From: JAJPKK01 sp963800215
GTDB taxonomy: Bacteria > Pseudomonadota > Alphaproteobacteria > Rhizobiales > Xanthobacteraceae
Reading direction: 5' to 3'
DNA: 64,000 nucleotides
Assembly: GCA_963800215.1 (NCBI GenBank)
Contig: CAWCZY010000007.1
Coordinates: 682,001 to 746,000 of the forward strand
A program made the translations under genes and the position numbers. Position 1 is the first letter of the stretch; each line of letters opens with the position of its first letter. This document shows, one piece after another, positions 18,853 to 28,539 of the stretch. The notes under the pieces were generated by a model that was given only the letters and a program-made list of their open reading frames with translations, was not told the origin of the DNA and searched no databases.

Positions 18853-19860
18853 TCAGGCGGGACCGGGAAGCCCCGTCTCCGCAACGGGACCTCGTTTTAC
18901 GATGGGCGTGTACTCGGGATGTACGATGGCCCAGCGGGCGATTTCGTCTTTGCGCGCAAACCACACGCCTTCTCGCTGGCGCATGTACTGCAGAACGCGG
19001 TCGAGCATTCTCACCGCAGCAGGCATGCCGCACATGCGGTCATGCGTGCAAATCAGCATCATCCGCCGCCGCTTTTCTCCCTCCTCGTAAAGCTGATCGA
19101 ACTGGTCCTTGAGCACCTGCTCGTAGGAGGGCGGGGAATATCTCCCTGGGAACGCGTTTTGGAAGTCGTTGAGGTTGACGGAATAAGGGACCGTTACGAG
19201 GGAGCCTTTGGGAAGCACATTGATGAACGGCTCGTCGCGGCTCACGTCGTCGATGTGGTAAAGAAATCCGAGTTCCTGGAGGATTTCGAGCGTGTTGGGG
19301 CTGTTCCGCAATGCATTGGCATTCCATCCGATCGGATGGAATCCCGTAACCCTTTCTATGATCTCGGCGCCGTCGGAGATGTTCTTCTTCTCGTCGTCTC
19401 TCGACAATGCAAATGTGCTCTCCCATGTCCTGCCGTGGGCAGCGGCTTCATGACCGCGCCGCACGATCTCCCGCGCGACGTCGGGGTGCTTTTCCACCGC
19501 GGTTCCGACCATGAACGAGGTCGCCTTGACGCCGTGCTTGTCGAACAGGTCCAGCAGTCGGGGGATGCCCTCGACGGCGCCGTATTCGAACCAGCTGTTG
19601 GTCGGCAGGTCGAGGTACCCGTCCGGCATCGGACCAAACAGAGCATCCGAACGGTGGAGGTTCTGGCCGCCGGCCTCCAGCATCAGCGAGGCGGAGACCG
19701 CGATTCTGGCCCCATTCGGCCAAAATGCATTTGTTGCGCCTGCAGAACCGGGCTGGGTCACGGCTCCGGCCGGTCCAGGCTGGGCGGAGGTCGATGTGGC
19801 CGCCAATGCCGCCGCGCTCGCAAGGCCGAGCGCCGTGAGTACATCGCGTCGGGAGCTCAT
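18853..19860 (-). CDS. Polysaccharide deacetylase-family protein (PuuE/allantoinase-like)
   Basis: A 335-residue protein with a twin-arginine-type leader (SSRRDVLTALGLASAAALA), then a NodB-homology domain of the PuuE/allantoinase-like subgroup: NGARIAVSASLMLEAGG, PRLLDLFDKHGVKATSFMVG, REIVRRGHEAAAHGRTWEST, TGFHPIGWNANALRNSPNTL and MMLICTHDRMCGMPAAV. The His-x3-His metal site is read as HEAAAHG. The substrate could be an N-acylated sugar or an amide; the sequence does not decide. The AT-rich start of the gene and its coding pattern look normal. It runs toward the IalB gene on the same strand; the coding regions are about 325 bases apart. Confidence 0.82.
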   Translation of the reverse strand: MSSRRDVLTALGLASAAALAATSTSAQPGPAGAVTQPGSAGATNAFWPNGARIAVSASLMLEAGGQNLHRSDALFGPMPDGYLDLPTNSWFEYGAVEGIPRLLDLFDKHGVKATSFMVGTAVEKHPDVAREIVRRGHEAAAHGRTWESTFALSRDDEKKNISDGAEIIERVTGFHPIGWNANALRNSPNTLEILQELGFLYHIDDVSRDEPFINVLPKGSLVTVPYSVNLNDFQNAFPGRYSPPSYEQVLKDQFDQLYEEGEKRRRMMLICTHDRMCGMPAAVRMLDRVLQYMRQREGVWFARKDEIARWAIVHPEYTPIVKRGPVAETGLPGPA

Positions 19861-20000
19861 GGTTCATTCCTTTCGTTCGCAGGCTTCATCGGAGGTGTCG
19901 AAGCATACACGAGAAGATGTAAGAGGAGGTCATCACCGCGCCTCCTCGGCCGAGATCCCCGGCCCTGACTGCGACCGGCGTCGACCCCGATAGTTCCTTA

Positions 20001-20846
20001 TTACGCACCGAGCCGTCCCAGCCCCGGCAGCTTGACGGCGGGCCGTCTGAAATCGACGCCGGCGACGGCACCGAGAACGTTGACCTCGATTCCCTCCACC
20101 CATCCCACCGTCAGACCCGCATATCCGCCGAGACTGATACGAACTCCGCTGCCGGAAGGTGTCGTCCCGATCCAGCGGCCATCGACCGGGAAATCCTTGC
20201 CGATCGCCGTCGGCGGCAGCGTCGCGCAGATCTCGGGAACGGCGCTCATCACCGTCGCCACGAAGGTGTTGGAATTCGGTCCCGGCCAAACGCGATAGTC
20301 GCCGACTTCCCGGAATGCGTAATCGCGAACCGCGTCTCGGATCCGTGGGATCATCCGCTCGGCCGACACCCCGTCGGCAGCGAAGATCACCTCCGGCACG
20401 CGGCCGAACCAGCGTCCATCCGCCACGAAACGGTCGATCCAGATCGGCTCCCCCCATGCCGTACAATCGAAGCGACTGTATGCCGGTGCGTCGGCCTCTT
20501 TCACGACGATCCAGCTGTGAGTTGCGATGATGCCGCGCCAGCGAACCGTACGGGCCGAAAAGACGCGCACGACCGCGCCCTGACCGGCTCGGGCGGGCGG
20601 GAGCAGGCCGGCGCTCGACCGGTCCGCAGTCCGCCACTCCTTCACGCGATCATGAAGGGCGTAGCGAACCGCCGAGGCCGCGAGAGGCGCGAGGAAGAGC
20701 AATACGAAGGCGAGCACGGCAATGTGGATCAAACGGTTCTCCGTTCCGTAACGGTCGATCTGCCCGTCAATGCTCATATAGGAGGGCGAGCGCTGGATGA
20801 CGAACCGACTTGGGATTCGTCCGCGAATTATCGCTTCATTTCGCAT
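20001..20846 (-). CDS. DUF3750 membrane-anchored protein
   Basis: A 281-residue protein. One membrane segment (HIAVLAFVLLFLAPLAASAV, about residues 41-60) anchors a large outer domain of the DUF3750 type: VVRVFSARTVRWRGIIATHS, WIVVKEA, WFGRVPEVIFAADG, YRVWPGPNSNTFVATVM, AIGKDFPVDGRWIG and a C-terminal glycine-rich GVRISLGGYAGLTVGWVEGI. The WPGPNSNTF motif is the family's best mark. Its activity is unknown; it looks like a cysteine- or serine-free papain-like fold but no catalytic set is evident. Start at ATG 20846 lacks a good ribosome-binding site; ATG 20777 is an alternative that keeps the membrane segment. Confidence 0.82.
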   Translation of the reverse strand: MRNEAIIRGRIPSRFVIQRSPSYMSIDGQIDRYGTENRLIHIAVLAFVLLFLAPLAASAVRYALHDRVKEWRTADRSSAGLLPPARAGQGAVVRVFSARTVRWRGIIATHSWIVVKEADAPAYSRFDCTAWGEPIWIDRFVADGRWFGRVPEVIFAADGVSAERMIPRIRDAVRDYAFREVGDYRVWPGPNSNTFVATVMSAVPEICATLPPTAIGKDFPVDGRWIGTTPSGSGVRISLGGYAGLTVGWVEGIEVNVLGAVAGVDFRRPAVKLPGLGRLGA

Positions 20847-20860
20847 GATCGAACGGTTTT

Positions 20861-20958
20861 TGCCCCCTTTCCCGCTTGCGGGGGAGGGTTGGGGAGGGGG
20901 CTCTCGAGGCGAGTTTGTGCCGTGGAATTGCCCCCTCCCTGACCCTCCCCCGCAAGCG
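20861..20958. repeat. Intergenic palindromic repeat (family D), split by ISAs1
   Basis: Inverted arms CCCGCTTGCGGGGGAGGG and CCCTCCCCCGCAAGCG enclose a purine/pyrimidine-rich core. The arm is cut at 20958 by the IS; it resumes after the element at 22155 with CCCGCAAGCGGGAGAGG. Confidence 0.75.
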
Positions 20959-22154
20959 CAGGGGAATTGCAGGTGAGTAGAACTCTATTGCATCGGAAGT
21001 AAAAGTTGATTCTGAGGAAGGCTTTCCTGATTCGGGAGAGCTGGGATGGAACCGCTTATCTGGATTTTCCGTGAGGTCCGTGATCCACGTGACTTCAATG
21101 CGCGACATGATCTTGCGGCAATGCTGTTCATTGCGTTGGCGGCGACTTTGTGTGGGGCGAAGTCTTGCGTCGATATCGCCGATTTTGCTGCCGCCAACGC
21201 GGCGACACTTGCCGAGATCGTCGATCTTGACCACGGGGCGCCGAGCCACGACAGCTTCAGCCGGGTGTTCCGTCTGCTCGATCCCGACGAGATGGCACGG
21301 GTTTTCACCCGTTTCGCCGCGGCGCTGCGCGAGGGGCTCGGGCTCGGGCCGCCCAAAGGCGTGGTCGCGGTCGATGGCAAGTCTTTGCGGCGGGGCTATG
21401 AACGCGGACGCGGCTTCATGCCCCCGCTCATGGTGAGCGTGTGGGATGCCGAGACGCGGCTGTCGCTGGCGACCCGGCACGCGCCCGGCGGCAATGAGGT
21501 TGCGGCCACCCTGGCGGCGCTGAAAAGCCTGGTTTTGAAAGGCTGCATCGTCACCGCCGATGCCTTGCATTGCCACCCGCGCATGGCCGCAGGGGTGCGC
21601 GCAACCGGTGCGCACTACGCCCTGAAGCTCAAAGCCAACAACGCGCCGTTGTTCACCTGCGCGCAGGCCGCCTTCGCGGCGGCCGACGCCAAAGGCACGC
21701 TTGCCTTCTACGAGCACGGCGACAGCGGTCACGACCGACACGAACGGCGCCGCGCCAGCGTCATTGCCCGACCCGCCGCCGCGCCGGCCTTGCCTGGGCT
21801 CGCCGCCATCGGCCGTATCGAAACCGAGCGCCGGCAGGCCAATGGCAAGCCGACCAACACGGTGCTCTACGTGGCGCTCTCCAAACGGCTGACGCCCCAA
21901 CGCATGCTCGAAGTAACGCGTACGCATTGGAGCGTCGAAAATCAGTGTCACTGGCCCCTCGACGTCGTCTTCAACGAGGACGATGCGCGAACCCGCAAGA
22001 ATTACGGCCCGCAAAATCTTGCCGCTCTGCGCCGCATGGCCCTCGACATCTTGCGCGCTCATCCCGACAATCGATCCCCCGCCCGCAAAATGAAGCTCGC
22101 ATCATGGAGCAAGGAATTCTTCTTCGAACTCTTTGCTCATCTGCAATAGCCCTG
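20959..22154 (+). mobile_element. ISAs1-family insertion sequence, complete (1196 bp)
   Basis: The ends form 19-bp terminal inverted repeats (20959-20977 and 22136-22154, three mismatches) with the shared core ATTGCAG. A 10-bp direct duplication, CCCGCAAGCG, flanks the element at 20949-20958 and 22155-22164. Length, ends and duplication size all fit the ISAs1 family. It landed inside a palindromic repeat, and its transposase is intact, so it may be active. Confidence 0.92.
21046..22149 (+). CDS. ISAs1-family transposase
   Basis: A 367-residue transposase of the ISAs1 (H-repeat-associated) type. It starts with FREVRDPRDFNARHDLAAML, then AATLCGAKSCVDIADFAAAN, the motif GAPSHDSFSRVFRLLDPDEM, the first catalytic Asp in GVVAVDGKSLRRGYER, GCIVTADALHCHP (second Asp), and the C-terminal RTHWSVENQCHWPLDVVFNE with the catalytic Glu region and EDDARTRKNYGPQNLAALRR. 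It is full length. The stop codon lies within the right terminal repeat of the element. Confidence 0.95.
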   Translation: MEPLIWIFREVRDPRDFNARHDLAAMLFIALAATLCGAKSCVDIADFAAANAATLAEIVDLDHGAPSHDSFSRVFRLLDPDEMARVFTRFAAALREGLGLGPPKGVVAVDGKSLRRGYERGRGFMPPLMVSVWDAETRLSLATRHAPGGNEVAATLAALKSLVLKGCIVTADALHCHPRMAAGVRATGAHYALKLKANNAPLFTCAQAAFAAADAKGTLAFYEHGDSGHDRHERRRASVIARPAAAPALPGLAAIGRIETERRQANGKPTNTVLYVALSKRLTPQRMLEVTRTHWSVENQCHWPLDVVFNEDDARTRKNYGPQNLAALRRMALDILRAHPDNRSPARKMKLASWSKEFFFELFAHLQ

Positions 22155-22270
22155 CCCGCAAGCGGGAGAGGGGAGCAAACTGAATCAATTGTCGGCGACG
22201 AGTCCTCAAAGTGACGCTCGATGAAGGGCGGACAGATGACCCGCGACCGGCGTTCCTCAGGTTGATCCGG

Positions 22271-23782
22271 TCATCGTTTGGGTTCGGAAAGCTCCCCCGG
22301 TTTTGGAGAGGGCGTGCCAGGTCCGCGAGGGGCGATCGTCACGGCATCGAGCGCGCGCAACAGCGCGCGGGTGTTCTCCTCCAAAACCTCACGGTCGATG
22401 TTCTCGATCGTGTCGCAGGCGCGGTGGTAGCAGGGATCGTAAGGGCGGCCTGCCGCCCCGCCGAACAAACCGGCCTGGGCTTCCGACTTCGGGCCGCCTG
22501 CACCGGTGTAAAGACCGACCGTCGGGATGCCTTTCTCCGAGAAGGAGGCATCGTCGGTTCCAAAACGGCCTCCGCTACGCTCCTCGAAAGGCAAGCCGTG
22601 TTCGCGGAAATCGGCGGCGAGGGCGGAGCGGGCGACCGTCGCCAGTCCGTCACCGGCCGCAGCCGAGCCCTGGACGAAGCGCGCGAAGTTGGGCGAGCCG
22701 ACCATGTCGAGATTGATGTAGAGCGCGATGTTGCGGCGCTCCTCCTCGGACAGAGCCCCGACGTGGTGGCGCGAGCCGACGAGGCCGCGCTCCTCCGCGC
22801 CCCAGAACGCGAAACGCACGCGGCCGCGGGCCTGATCGGGCAATTGGGCCATCTCCGGGGCCAGCCGCAACGCCGCTTCGAGAACGGCGGCCGAGCCGCT
22901 GCCATTGTCGTTGATGCCCGGTCCCTCCGGCACGCTGTCGAGATGCGCGCCGACGAGGATCAGGGGACCATCGCCAGCGGAGGCCATCTCCGCCAGCACG
23001 TTTCGGGTCGTCCGCTTCCCGCTCACGGCGTCGACCGCGAGGCGGACCGTGGCGGCGCCGTCGCTCCGGGCCGCGATGTCCAGGGAGCGGCCGTGTTCGT
23101 ATGAGACGCCGACGACCGGAATGGCGGCGGGCTTGCTCAACAGACCCGAAAAGGCGACCGTCCGTCCGGCGGTGCCCTCATTCATGATCACGGCACCGAC
23201 GGCGCCGGCCGCGGCGGCGTTCTCGACCTTGGTTTGGAATGGGCAGGTGCCGCGGCGGATCAGCGCCACCGCGCCGCGCTCGAAGTCTTTGAAATCGGCG
23301 GTTTCGCAGCCGCTGTGCGACACCGCCGGCGGTTCCGCGCCCAGCCCGAGACCAACCGCGCGCAGCCGCGCCGTCACATCGCCAGAGCCGGAATTGGTCA
23401 GCGTGCGAACGGCGTCGGCGGCATTCTCCGGCGCTCCCTCAGGCCGGCTCGTGACCAGGACCGGAGGCGTGCGATCCTCGAAGAAGGGGAATTCGAATTC
23501 TTCGAAGCGAACGATATAGCCCGCCTCCTTCAATCTCTGCGCCACGTACTCCGCGGAGCGGTCGTAACCGGGCGAGCCGGCGGCGCGGTTGCCGCCGTTC
23601 GCGGACGCGATGTCCTGCAACGCCTGCAGGTGCCGGAAGGCGCCCTGCCCCGACTCGATGTGGCCGGCTACAACCGCGCCAGGTGCGATGCTCTCCGCAC
23701 CGGCGACGCCGCCCGGCGGGACCGCGGCAAGCAGCATGGCAGCGATGCTGCCGCCGGCTAGAAAGGTCTTGGGCAAGGACAT
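22271..23782 (-). CDS. M28-family aminopeptidase with PA domain, exported
   Basis: A 503-residue protein with a signal peptide (about residues 1-30). A protease-associated (PA) domain follows in the middle (RGAVALIRRGTCPFQTKVEN, AVGAVIMNEG, IPVVGVSYEHGRSL). The catalytic zinc-binding domain shows the M28 set: GAHLDSVPEGPGINDNGSGS, AFWGAEERGLVGSRHHV, YINLDMVGSPN and CYHRACDTIENID. This build, PA inserted before M28, is that of secreted aminopeptidases like those of Streptomyces and Vibrio. It probably trims peptides outside the cell or in the periplasm. ATG 23782 has AGGGA upstream. The reading frame stays open upstream into the next gene's 3' end, which is chance. Confidence 0.9.
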   Translation of the reverse strand: MSLPKTFLAGGSIAAMLLAAVPPGGVAGAESIAPGAVVAGHIESGQGAFRHLQALQDIASANGGNRAAGSPGYDRSAEYVAQRLKEAGYIVRFEEFEFPFFEDRTPPVLVTSRPEGAPENAADAVRTLTNSGSGDVTARLRAVGLGLGAEPPAVSHSGCETADFKDFERGAVALIRRGTCPFQTKVENAAAAGAVGAVIMNEGTAGRTVAFSGLLSKPAAIPVVGVSYEHGRSLDIAARSDGAATVRLAVDAVSGKRTTRNVLAEMASAGDGPLILVGAHLDSVPEGPGINDNGSGSAAVLEAALRLAPEMAQLPDQARGRVRFAFWGAEERGLVGSRHHVGALSEEERRNIALYINLDMVGSPNFARFVQGSAAAGDGLATVARSALAADFREHGLPFEERSGGRFGTDDASFSEKGIPTVGLYTGAGGPKSEAQAGLFGGAAGRPYDPCYHRACDTIENIDREVLEENTRALLRALDAVTIAPRGPGTPSPKPGELSEPKR

Positions 23783-23919
23783 CGCGTCGCGTCCCTGGCT
23801 GGTTCGACCGCCTCGCGGCAAGTGTACGGCCGGCGAATTAGACAGGTGCAGAGCGCCGCCTATTCGTCCGAATGTCGACGTGCGCAGGCCCCATCCAAAC
23901 GACTGCGTAGGATTTGCCG

Positions 23920-25057
23920 TCAGTTGGTTCCGACATTCGGCGTGTAGGTCTTGGCAAAACCGTTTCGCGTATTGGTGACGGTGAATGTCCCGTCCGCTTG
24001 CGCCGTCACCTTGATCCAGTGGGCGGGTCCATTGTGGGCCGGCGGCGGCGGCGCGCTGGGGCCGGGCGGTGGCGCCGCGATCGGCGCCACCGCCATCGCG
24101 GCCGACGGATCGTCGAGCAGGTTCGCGATGAACATTCCCGGCACGGTGTATTCCTGGCCGCTCAGCTGGGAAAAGTGCATCTGCCACAAGTCTTCCAGGC
24201 CTGGCGAGGAGTGCAGCACCTGCATCGAGTTCGGGTTCGCCGCCCTTGCGGGTGCCGTTGTTCATGATGGCCACGCGGGGGTGGGTGGCGTGGATCATGA
24301 CCTCCGAATTCGAGGTGTTCTGCCCGTGATGCAGCCCCAGGAACAGGTCGACGGTGCCGATGCGGTTGATCGGGCACATCAGCTCGAATTCCTTGTTTTT
24401 GGTCAGGTCGCCCAGATGGACGGTGCGGAATTTTCCGAACGTGACGTAGACGCCGACCGACATCGGGTCCTCGGCGTTGGTCTGTCCGGGCTTGAAGCTC
24501 GCGCAATACGGATTTGGTGCGCCGGCGCCCGGCAACGCCGCCTTGATGGTCTCGCCGGCGGATGCCACGACCTGCACGTCGAGGCCGGCGACCGCGATCT
24601 TGTCGCCCGGTTTGGCGACCGTGTGCTTCGCGTTCGCGTAGAGCTGCGGGTAGACCTTGGCCAGGAATTCATCGACGGCGGGCGACGGCTGGACGTTCGG
24701 CCCATGGTCGATGAAATGGCGGATCGCGATGCGCTTGGCGAGTTCCGCCAGGCCGCCGTAATGGTCGCCATGCCAATGGGTGATGATCAGATTGTCGATC
24801 TGGGTCAGCCCGGCATCGCGGGCGGCCTCCATGATGCGCCCGGCATCCCGGATCGCCGCGTCCGGAGCGACGTTGCCGGTGTCGATCAGGAGCGATTTAC
24901 CCGAGGGCGCGACGAACAGCGTGGCGTTCCCGCCTTCCACGTCGACCACATAGATGTCCAGGGTCGTGCGGGTCTGCGCCGCGGCGCCGTCGTGCCCGGC
25001 CTGCATCAGCAAGGCCGCCAAACCGGCGGCCGCGGTGAGCAACACATTCTTCCGCAT
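23920..25057 (-). CDS. Metallo-beta-lactamase-fold hydrolase (ComEC/Rec2-like), exported; one frameshift
   Basis: A signal peptide (MRKNVLLTAAAGLAALLMQA...AAAQ) is followed by an MBL-fold domain: LDIYVVDVEGGNATLFVAPS, LLIDTGN, the zinc motif THWHGDHYGG (residues 93-102), VHLGDLTKNKEFELM, VDLFLGLHHGQN and HPRVAIMNNGTRKGG. A surplus base near 24230 changes the frame; after removing it the protein goes on as MQVLHSSPGLEDLWQMHFS to a C-terminal Pro-rich linker and small beta domain (AHWIKVTAQADGTFTVTNTR, stop 23920). The corrected length is about 378 residues. ATG 25057 has GGGAGG 7 bases upstream. The pattern resembles ComEC C-terminal hydrolases, but this protein has no membrane part. Substrate unknown. 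Confidence 0.85.
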
Positions 25058-25209
25058 GACAACCTCCCTGCCGGTCGATCGAGACTTGCACGTGCGTGCT
25101 CGCCCGCCGCGGCCGCATTCTCCGAATGACGCCGGAATGAAGCCGATGGTAGCAATTCGCGCGGGGCGCGGGAAGCCTTGCCGTCCGATGAGCCGGAAAA
25201 CACTGCGAG

Positions 25210-25803
25210 CTAGCAAGGATCGGTGGGGGTCCAAATCACATTGATCGGAGCGGTCCCGTTCAGCGACGCGACGGTCCACCCGGGATACAGGTCGATTTCC
25301 AGTCCGTTGCCCTCGCCGATCACCCACAGGACGCCGCGCCCGGTCTCATAGGGTGCCGGGTATGGCATGGCGATGCGCTGCGGCACATCGCTCGCCTGAA
25401 ACGCCGGCGACAGATAGGCCCCCGAACGGATGCGGACCAAACCGCCGGCGCTTCCCGGCTGCTTCGTCAGCGTGACCCAGGCGATCGGCGCCTTGCAGGC
25501 CTTGGCGTCTGCGGCCACCTGCTGCGAGGTTGCGGGATCGAGGGTGACTATTGCATTGGCGATCTCGCTCGGCGCCACCTTTGCGAGCGTCGGCTCGGAT
25601 CCGCCGGCGGCCTGCGAAGCCTGCAAGCCCGATCCCGTCGATCCCGGCGCCACGACGGCACCCACGATTGCCCCCGTCAAGGCCGCTCCCGCCACCACGA
25701 TCGCAAGGGCGCCGAATGCCGACGGTGATTTCGCAGGCGCGGGACCGTCGGGCTTGCCGCCCTGCGCCTGGCCCGTCGGTGCGCCTGCTGCTGCTCCTTG
25801 CAT
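25210..25803 (-). CDS. Single-pass membrane protein, third gene of the AAA+/TPR operon
   Basis: I do not recognise the family. The 197 residues start with a Gly/Pro/Ala-rich cytoplasmic part (about 1-28), a membrane segment (AFGALAIVVAGAALTGAIVG, about 29-52), and an outer domain of about 140 residues with LDPATSQQVAADAKACKAPI, IAWVTLTKQPGSAGGLVRIR and GVLWVIGEGNGLEIDLYPGW. Two cysteines, one central and one terminal, could pair. It starts 43 bases after the TPR gene on the same strand, so it is probably the last gene of that operon and may be a membrane partner of the two larger proteins. Confidence 0.65.
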   Translation of the reverse strand: MQGAAAGAPTGQAQGGKPDGPAPAKSPSAFGALAIVVAGAALTGAIVGAVVAPGSTGSGLQASQAAGGSEPTLAKVAPSEIANAIVTLDPATSQQVAADAKACKAPIAWVTLTKQPGSAGGLVRIRSGAYLSPAFQASDVPQRIAMPYPAPYETGRGVLWVIGEGNGLEIDLYPGWTVASLNGTAPINVIWTPTDPC

Positions 25804-25845
25804 GATTGCATGTCCCCGGTTGACTGAGGTGATCGCGGACCCGTA

Positions 25846-28539
25846 TCAGGGCGAGACGTGGATCGAACGAAGCTCGCGTCGCGCGAAATCGTTTTGCGGG
25901 TCGACGGCGAGCGCCTTGCGCAAATCCGCCACTCCCCTGTCGCGTTGGCGCAACAACAGATAGAGGGAGCCACGATACGCATAAGCGTTGGCATAGTCGG
26001 GATTGAGCTGGATCGCCTGATCCAATTCGTTGATAGCCGCCGTGTACTGGACGCCCATCATGCAGACAGGCGGGACGCCGCCGACAATCATGTTCGACCG
26101 CTGGCTGCCCCCTTTCGAGCAGGCTGCATAGCGCTTCTCCTCGAGCTTGGCCTCGGCAATCGAATTGAAATAGTGCGGGATCGGGTCTTTGGGGTCGAGA
26201 GAGGTGGCCTGCGAGAGGTCGCGCACGCCCTCCTCGGGGCGGCCGAGTTCCGTTTGCGCGCGTCCGCGCACTGCGTAGCCGAGCGACCATTTCGGGGCCA
26301 ACTCGATCGTCTTCGTCGCGTCGGCAACGGCTCGATCGTACTGCCCGCCCATGACGAAGGCATCCGCCCGGAAACCGTAGGCATCGTCGTTGTTGGGGTC
26401 TTGGCTGATCGCCTCCGTATAGTCCTTGATGGCGAGATCCAGCTGCCCCTTGTCCTTGCGCAGATTGCCGCGCCGAACAAGCGTCCACGGCGAACGCGGC
26501 TCGAGGCGCAGCGATTCGTTGAAATCGGCGAGGGCGAGATCGGATTTGCCCATATTGCTATAGGCGTTGCCGCGCCGGCTCAGGGAATAGCTGTCCTTGG
26601 GGTCGATCCCCAGCGCGCTCGTGGAATCCGCCACCACTTCGGTCCACTGCCGCTTCACCTCGTAGGCCATGGCGCGCTCCTGGAAGCCGTAATGCAGCTT
26701 GGGATTGAGACGCAGCGCCTGGGTCGCCTCGGCAATCGCCTTGTCGGGCTGATTCTGAAGGCGGAAGACGGCGGAGCGGTTGGCATAGGCGAGCGGAAAT
26801 GAAGCATCGGCGGCGATCACGTCGTCGAAGTCGCGCAGAGCCGCATCGAGATTGCCGACCGTGAGATATTCGAAGCCGCGATTATTTCTTGCCCAGGCGA
26901 GGTTGGTCTGCAGGCGGATGGCTTCGCTGTAGTGCTGGATGGACGGATCGTGCTGGTTTTTGTTGCTATAGAACCAGCCTTCATAATAATGGGCCCAGCC
27001 GAGATCCGTGCCGGTGACGCCGCTTTGAATGATGCGGTCGCAGGCCCCGATGCCCACATCCGGATAGGCGTCGGTCTTTTTGCACACCGGCCAGTCGACG
27101 GAATTCGCGGTGGTGTTCGCGGTCGCCGGCGTGTTGGCCGCCGGCGCATTGGTCGAAGGCTGGACCGGTGGCGGATCGGCGGGCCGCTGCGATGGGCTCC
27201 ACAACGGGGGCCCGGCGATCGCCTCGGGGGTTTGCAGGTCGATCACCGCCGGCATCGGCCTGAGCCCCGCCGAGACCTTGCGGGCGATCTCGGCGCCGGC
27301 GGTCTTCGCAGCGGGAAGCATGGTGGGTTCGAGTCCCTGCAACATCTGCGCGCCGGCCGTAAACCCGAGCTGGTTGGCCACCGTGTAGCCGGCATAGGCC
27401 TTGACCAAATCCACCGGCGTGCCGGAACCGGACTGATAGGCCGCCGCGAGCCAGTAATGGCAGTAACCATAGGCGTATCTCGCACAAACCTGGAGCAGCG
27501 AAAAGGCGCGCGAGGTGTCGGTCCAGGGGGCGCGGACGAACCAGTAGTCGTACGCGAGATAGCCGAGCGCGACCACGGAATGACCCCGCTGGGAGGCCAG
27601 TTCGTACCACTTGAAGGCTTCGGAAGGATCCGACGGCTCCCCGTTTTCGTAGCGGCTCCACGCCCACTCCGCGATCATGTGCTGTATGTTGGTCACGCCC
27701 GCTTCCGCCGCGCGGTGCAGATAATCGACGGCTTTCGCCTCGTCCCTGGGGGCGCCGCCGAGGCCGCTGTCGTAGAACCAGGCGAGATGCGCCATGGCGA
27801 CGGGATCCCCGGCGTCTGCGGACCGGCGCATGAGATCAAACGCCTTGGCGGGATCGCGAGTGCCGAAATCGCCGCTGAGATAGCCGGTGGCGGCGAGACG
27901 CATCGCGTAGGCATCGCCGGCGGCGGCGCCGTTCTCGATCAGCGTGCGTCCCTGCTGCACGTCCTTCGGCAACCCGTCCCAGCCCATGAGCGTGCCGCCG
28001 AGGAGCACATTCGCCTGGCGCTGTCCGGCGGCGGCCGCCTTTCGCAGCAAGTCTTGTGCGACGCGCACGCTGTCATAGGTGTTGGCGCCGAGATCGAGGA
28101 GGGCGAGCACCAACTGAACGTTGGGATCGTTGGCGTTGGCCGGCTTGAGCGCGTCGAACCCCTGCTGCCATTCGGAACGATAATAGGCCGCAAGCCCCGC
28201 CCTCAGCCGCGGCTGATCGGCCGCCGCAGAAGTCGCGAACGCCTTGCGATCGATCGTGACGATGCCGCGGACGGCAGGCGTCGGGTTGGCGTATTCGTTG
28301 GGGAAGTCGGGTGCGGCGCGCTTCGTCGCGGCGCAGTTCGCAGCGGACGCAGCGGCGGCGCAGTTCGCCGCCTTAGCCCAGGGGCCGCTGACAATCTGGG
28401 GCAGGCGGCCCGCCAACAGCCAGCCCGCAAGCAGCGCCGCAAAGGCCTGCGGCCAGACGAACCACGCGCGGCGATACCAGGGGTCGAACTGCCAGAAGGC
28501 AACGTGCAAGGCCGCGGTCCGGCCGACGAGTGCGGACAT
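25846..28539 (-). CDS. Large membrane-anchored Sel1/TPR-repeat protein
   Basis: About 897 residues. One membrane segment near residues 28-46 (PQAFAALLAGWLLAGRL) follows a short cytoplasmic start. The first half (about 110-370) is made of Sel1-type repeats (GDAYAMRLAATGYLSGDFGT, DPVAMAHLAWFYDSGLGGAP, KAVDYLHRAAEAGVTN). A Pro/Thr/Ala-rich linker (about 420-455) leads into at least ten TPR units (AWARNNRGFEYLTVGNLDAA, LAYANRSAVFRLQNQPDKAI, DSYSLSRRGNAYSNMGKSDL, NAYAYRGSLYLLLRQRDRGV). Such repeats are protein-binding scaffolds. ATG 28539 overlaps the stop of the AAA+ gene by one base (TGATG), so translation is coupled. The protein may recruit clients or partners to the membrane ATPase; this is inference from context. 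Confidence 0.8.
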   Translation of the reverse strand: MSALVGRTAALHVAFWQFDPWYRRAWFVWPQAFAALLAGWLLAGRLPQIVSGPWAKAANCAAAASAANCAATKRAAPDFPNEYANPTPAVRGIVTIDRKAFATSAAADQPRLRAGLAAYYRSEWQQGFDALKPANANDPNVQLVLALLDLGANTYDSVRVAQDLLRKAAAAGQRQANVLLGGTLMGWDGLPKDVQQGRTLIENGAAAGDAYAMRLAATGYLSGDFGTRDPAKAFDLMRRSADAGDPVAMAHLAWFYDSGLGGAPRDEAKAVDYLHRAAEAGVTNIQHMIAEWAWSRYENGEPSDPSEAFKWYELASQRGHSVVALGYLAYDYWFVRAPWTDTSRAFSLLQVCARYAYGYCHYWLAAAYQSGSGTPVDLVKAYAGYTVANQLGFTAGAQMLQGLEPTMLPAAKTAGAEIARKVSAGLRPMPAVIDLQTPEAIAGPPLWSPSQRPADPPPVQPSTNAPAANTPATANTTANSVDWPVCKKTDAYPDVGIGACDRIIQSGVTGTDLGWAHYYEGWFYSNKNQHDPSIQHYSEAIRLQTNLAWARNNRGFEYLTVGNLDAALRDFDDVIAADASFPLAYANRSAVFRLQNQPDKAIAEATQALRLNPKLHYGFQERAMAYEVKRQWTEVVADSTSALGIDPKDSYSLSRRGNAYSNMGKSDLALADFNESLRLEPRSPWTLVRRGNLRKDKGQLDLAIKDYTEAISQDPNNDDAYGFRADAFVMGGQYDRAVADATKTIELAPKWSLGYAVRGRAQTELGRPEEGVRDLSQATSLDPKDPIPHYFNSIAEAKLEEKRYAACSKGGSQRSNMIVGGVPPVCMMGVQYTAAINELDQAIQLNPDYANAYAYRGSLYLLLRQRDRGVADLRKALAVDPQNDFARRELRSIHVSP

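Noticed and set aside
22271..25327. One giant fused protein of about 1000 residues
   Set aside because: The open frame joins the M28 peptidase and the MBL protein only because of the surplus base near 24230. Each has its own signal peptide and start site.
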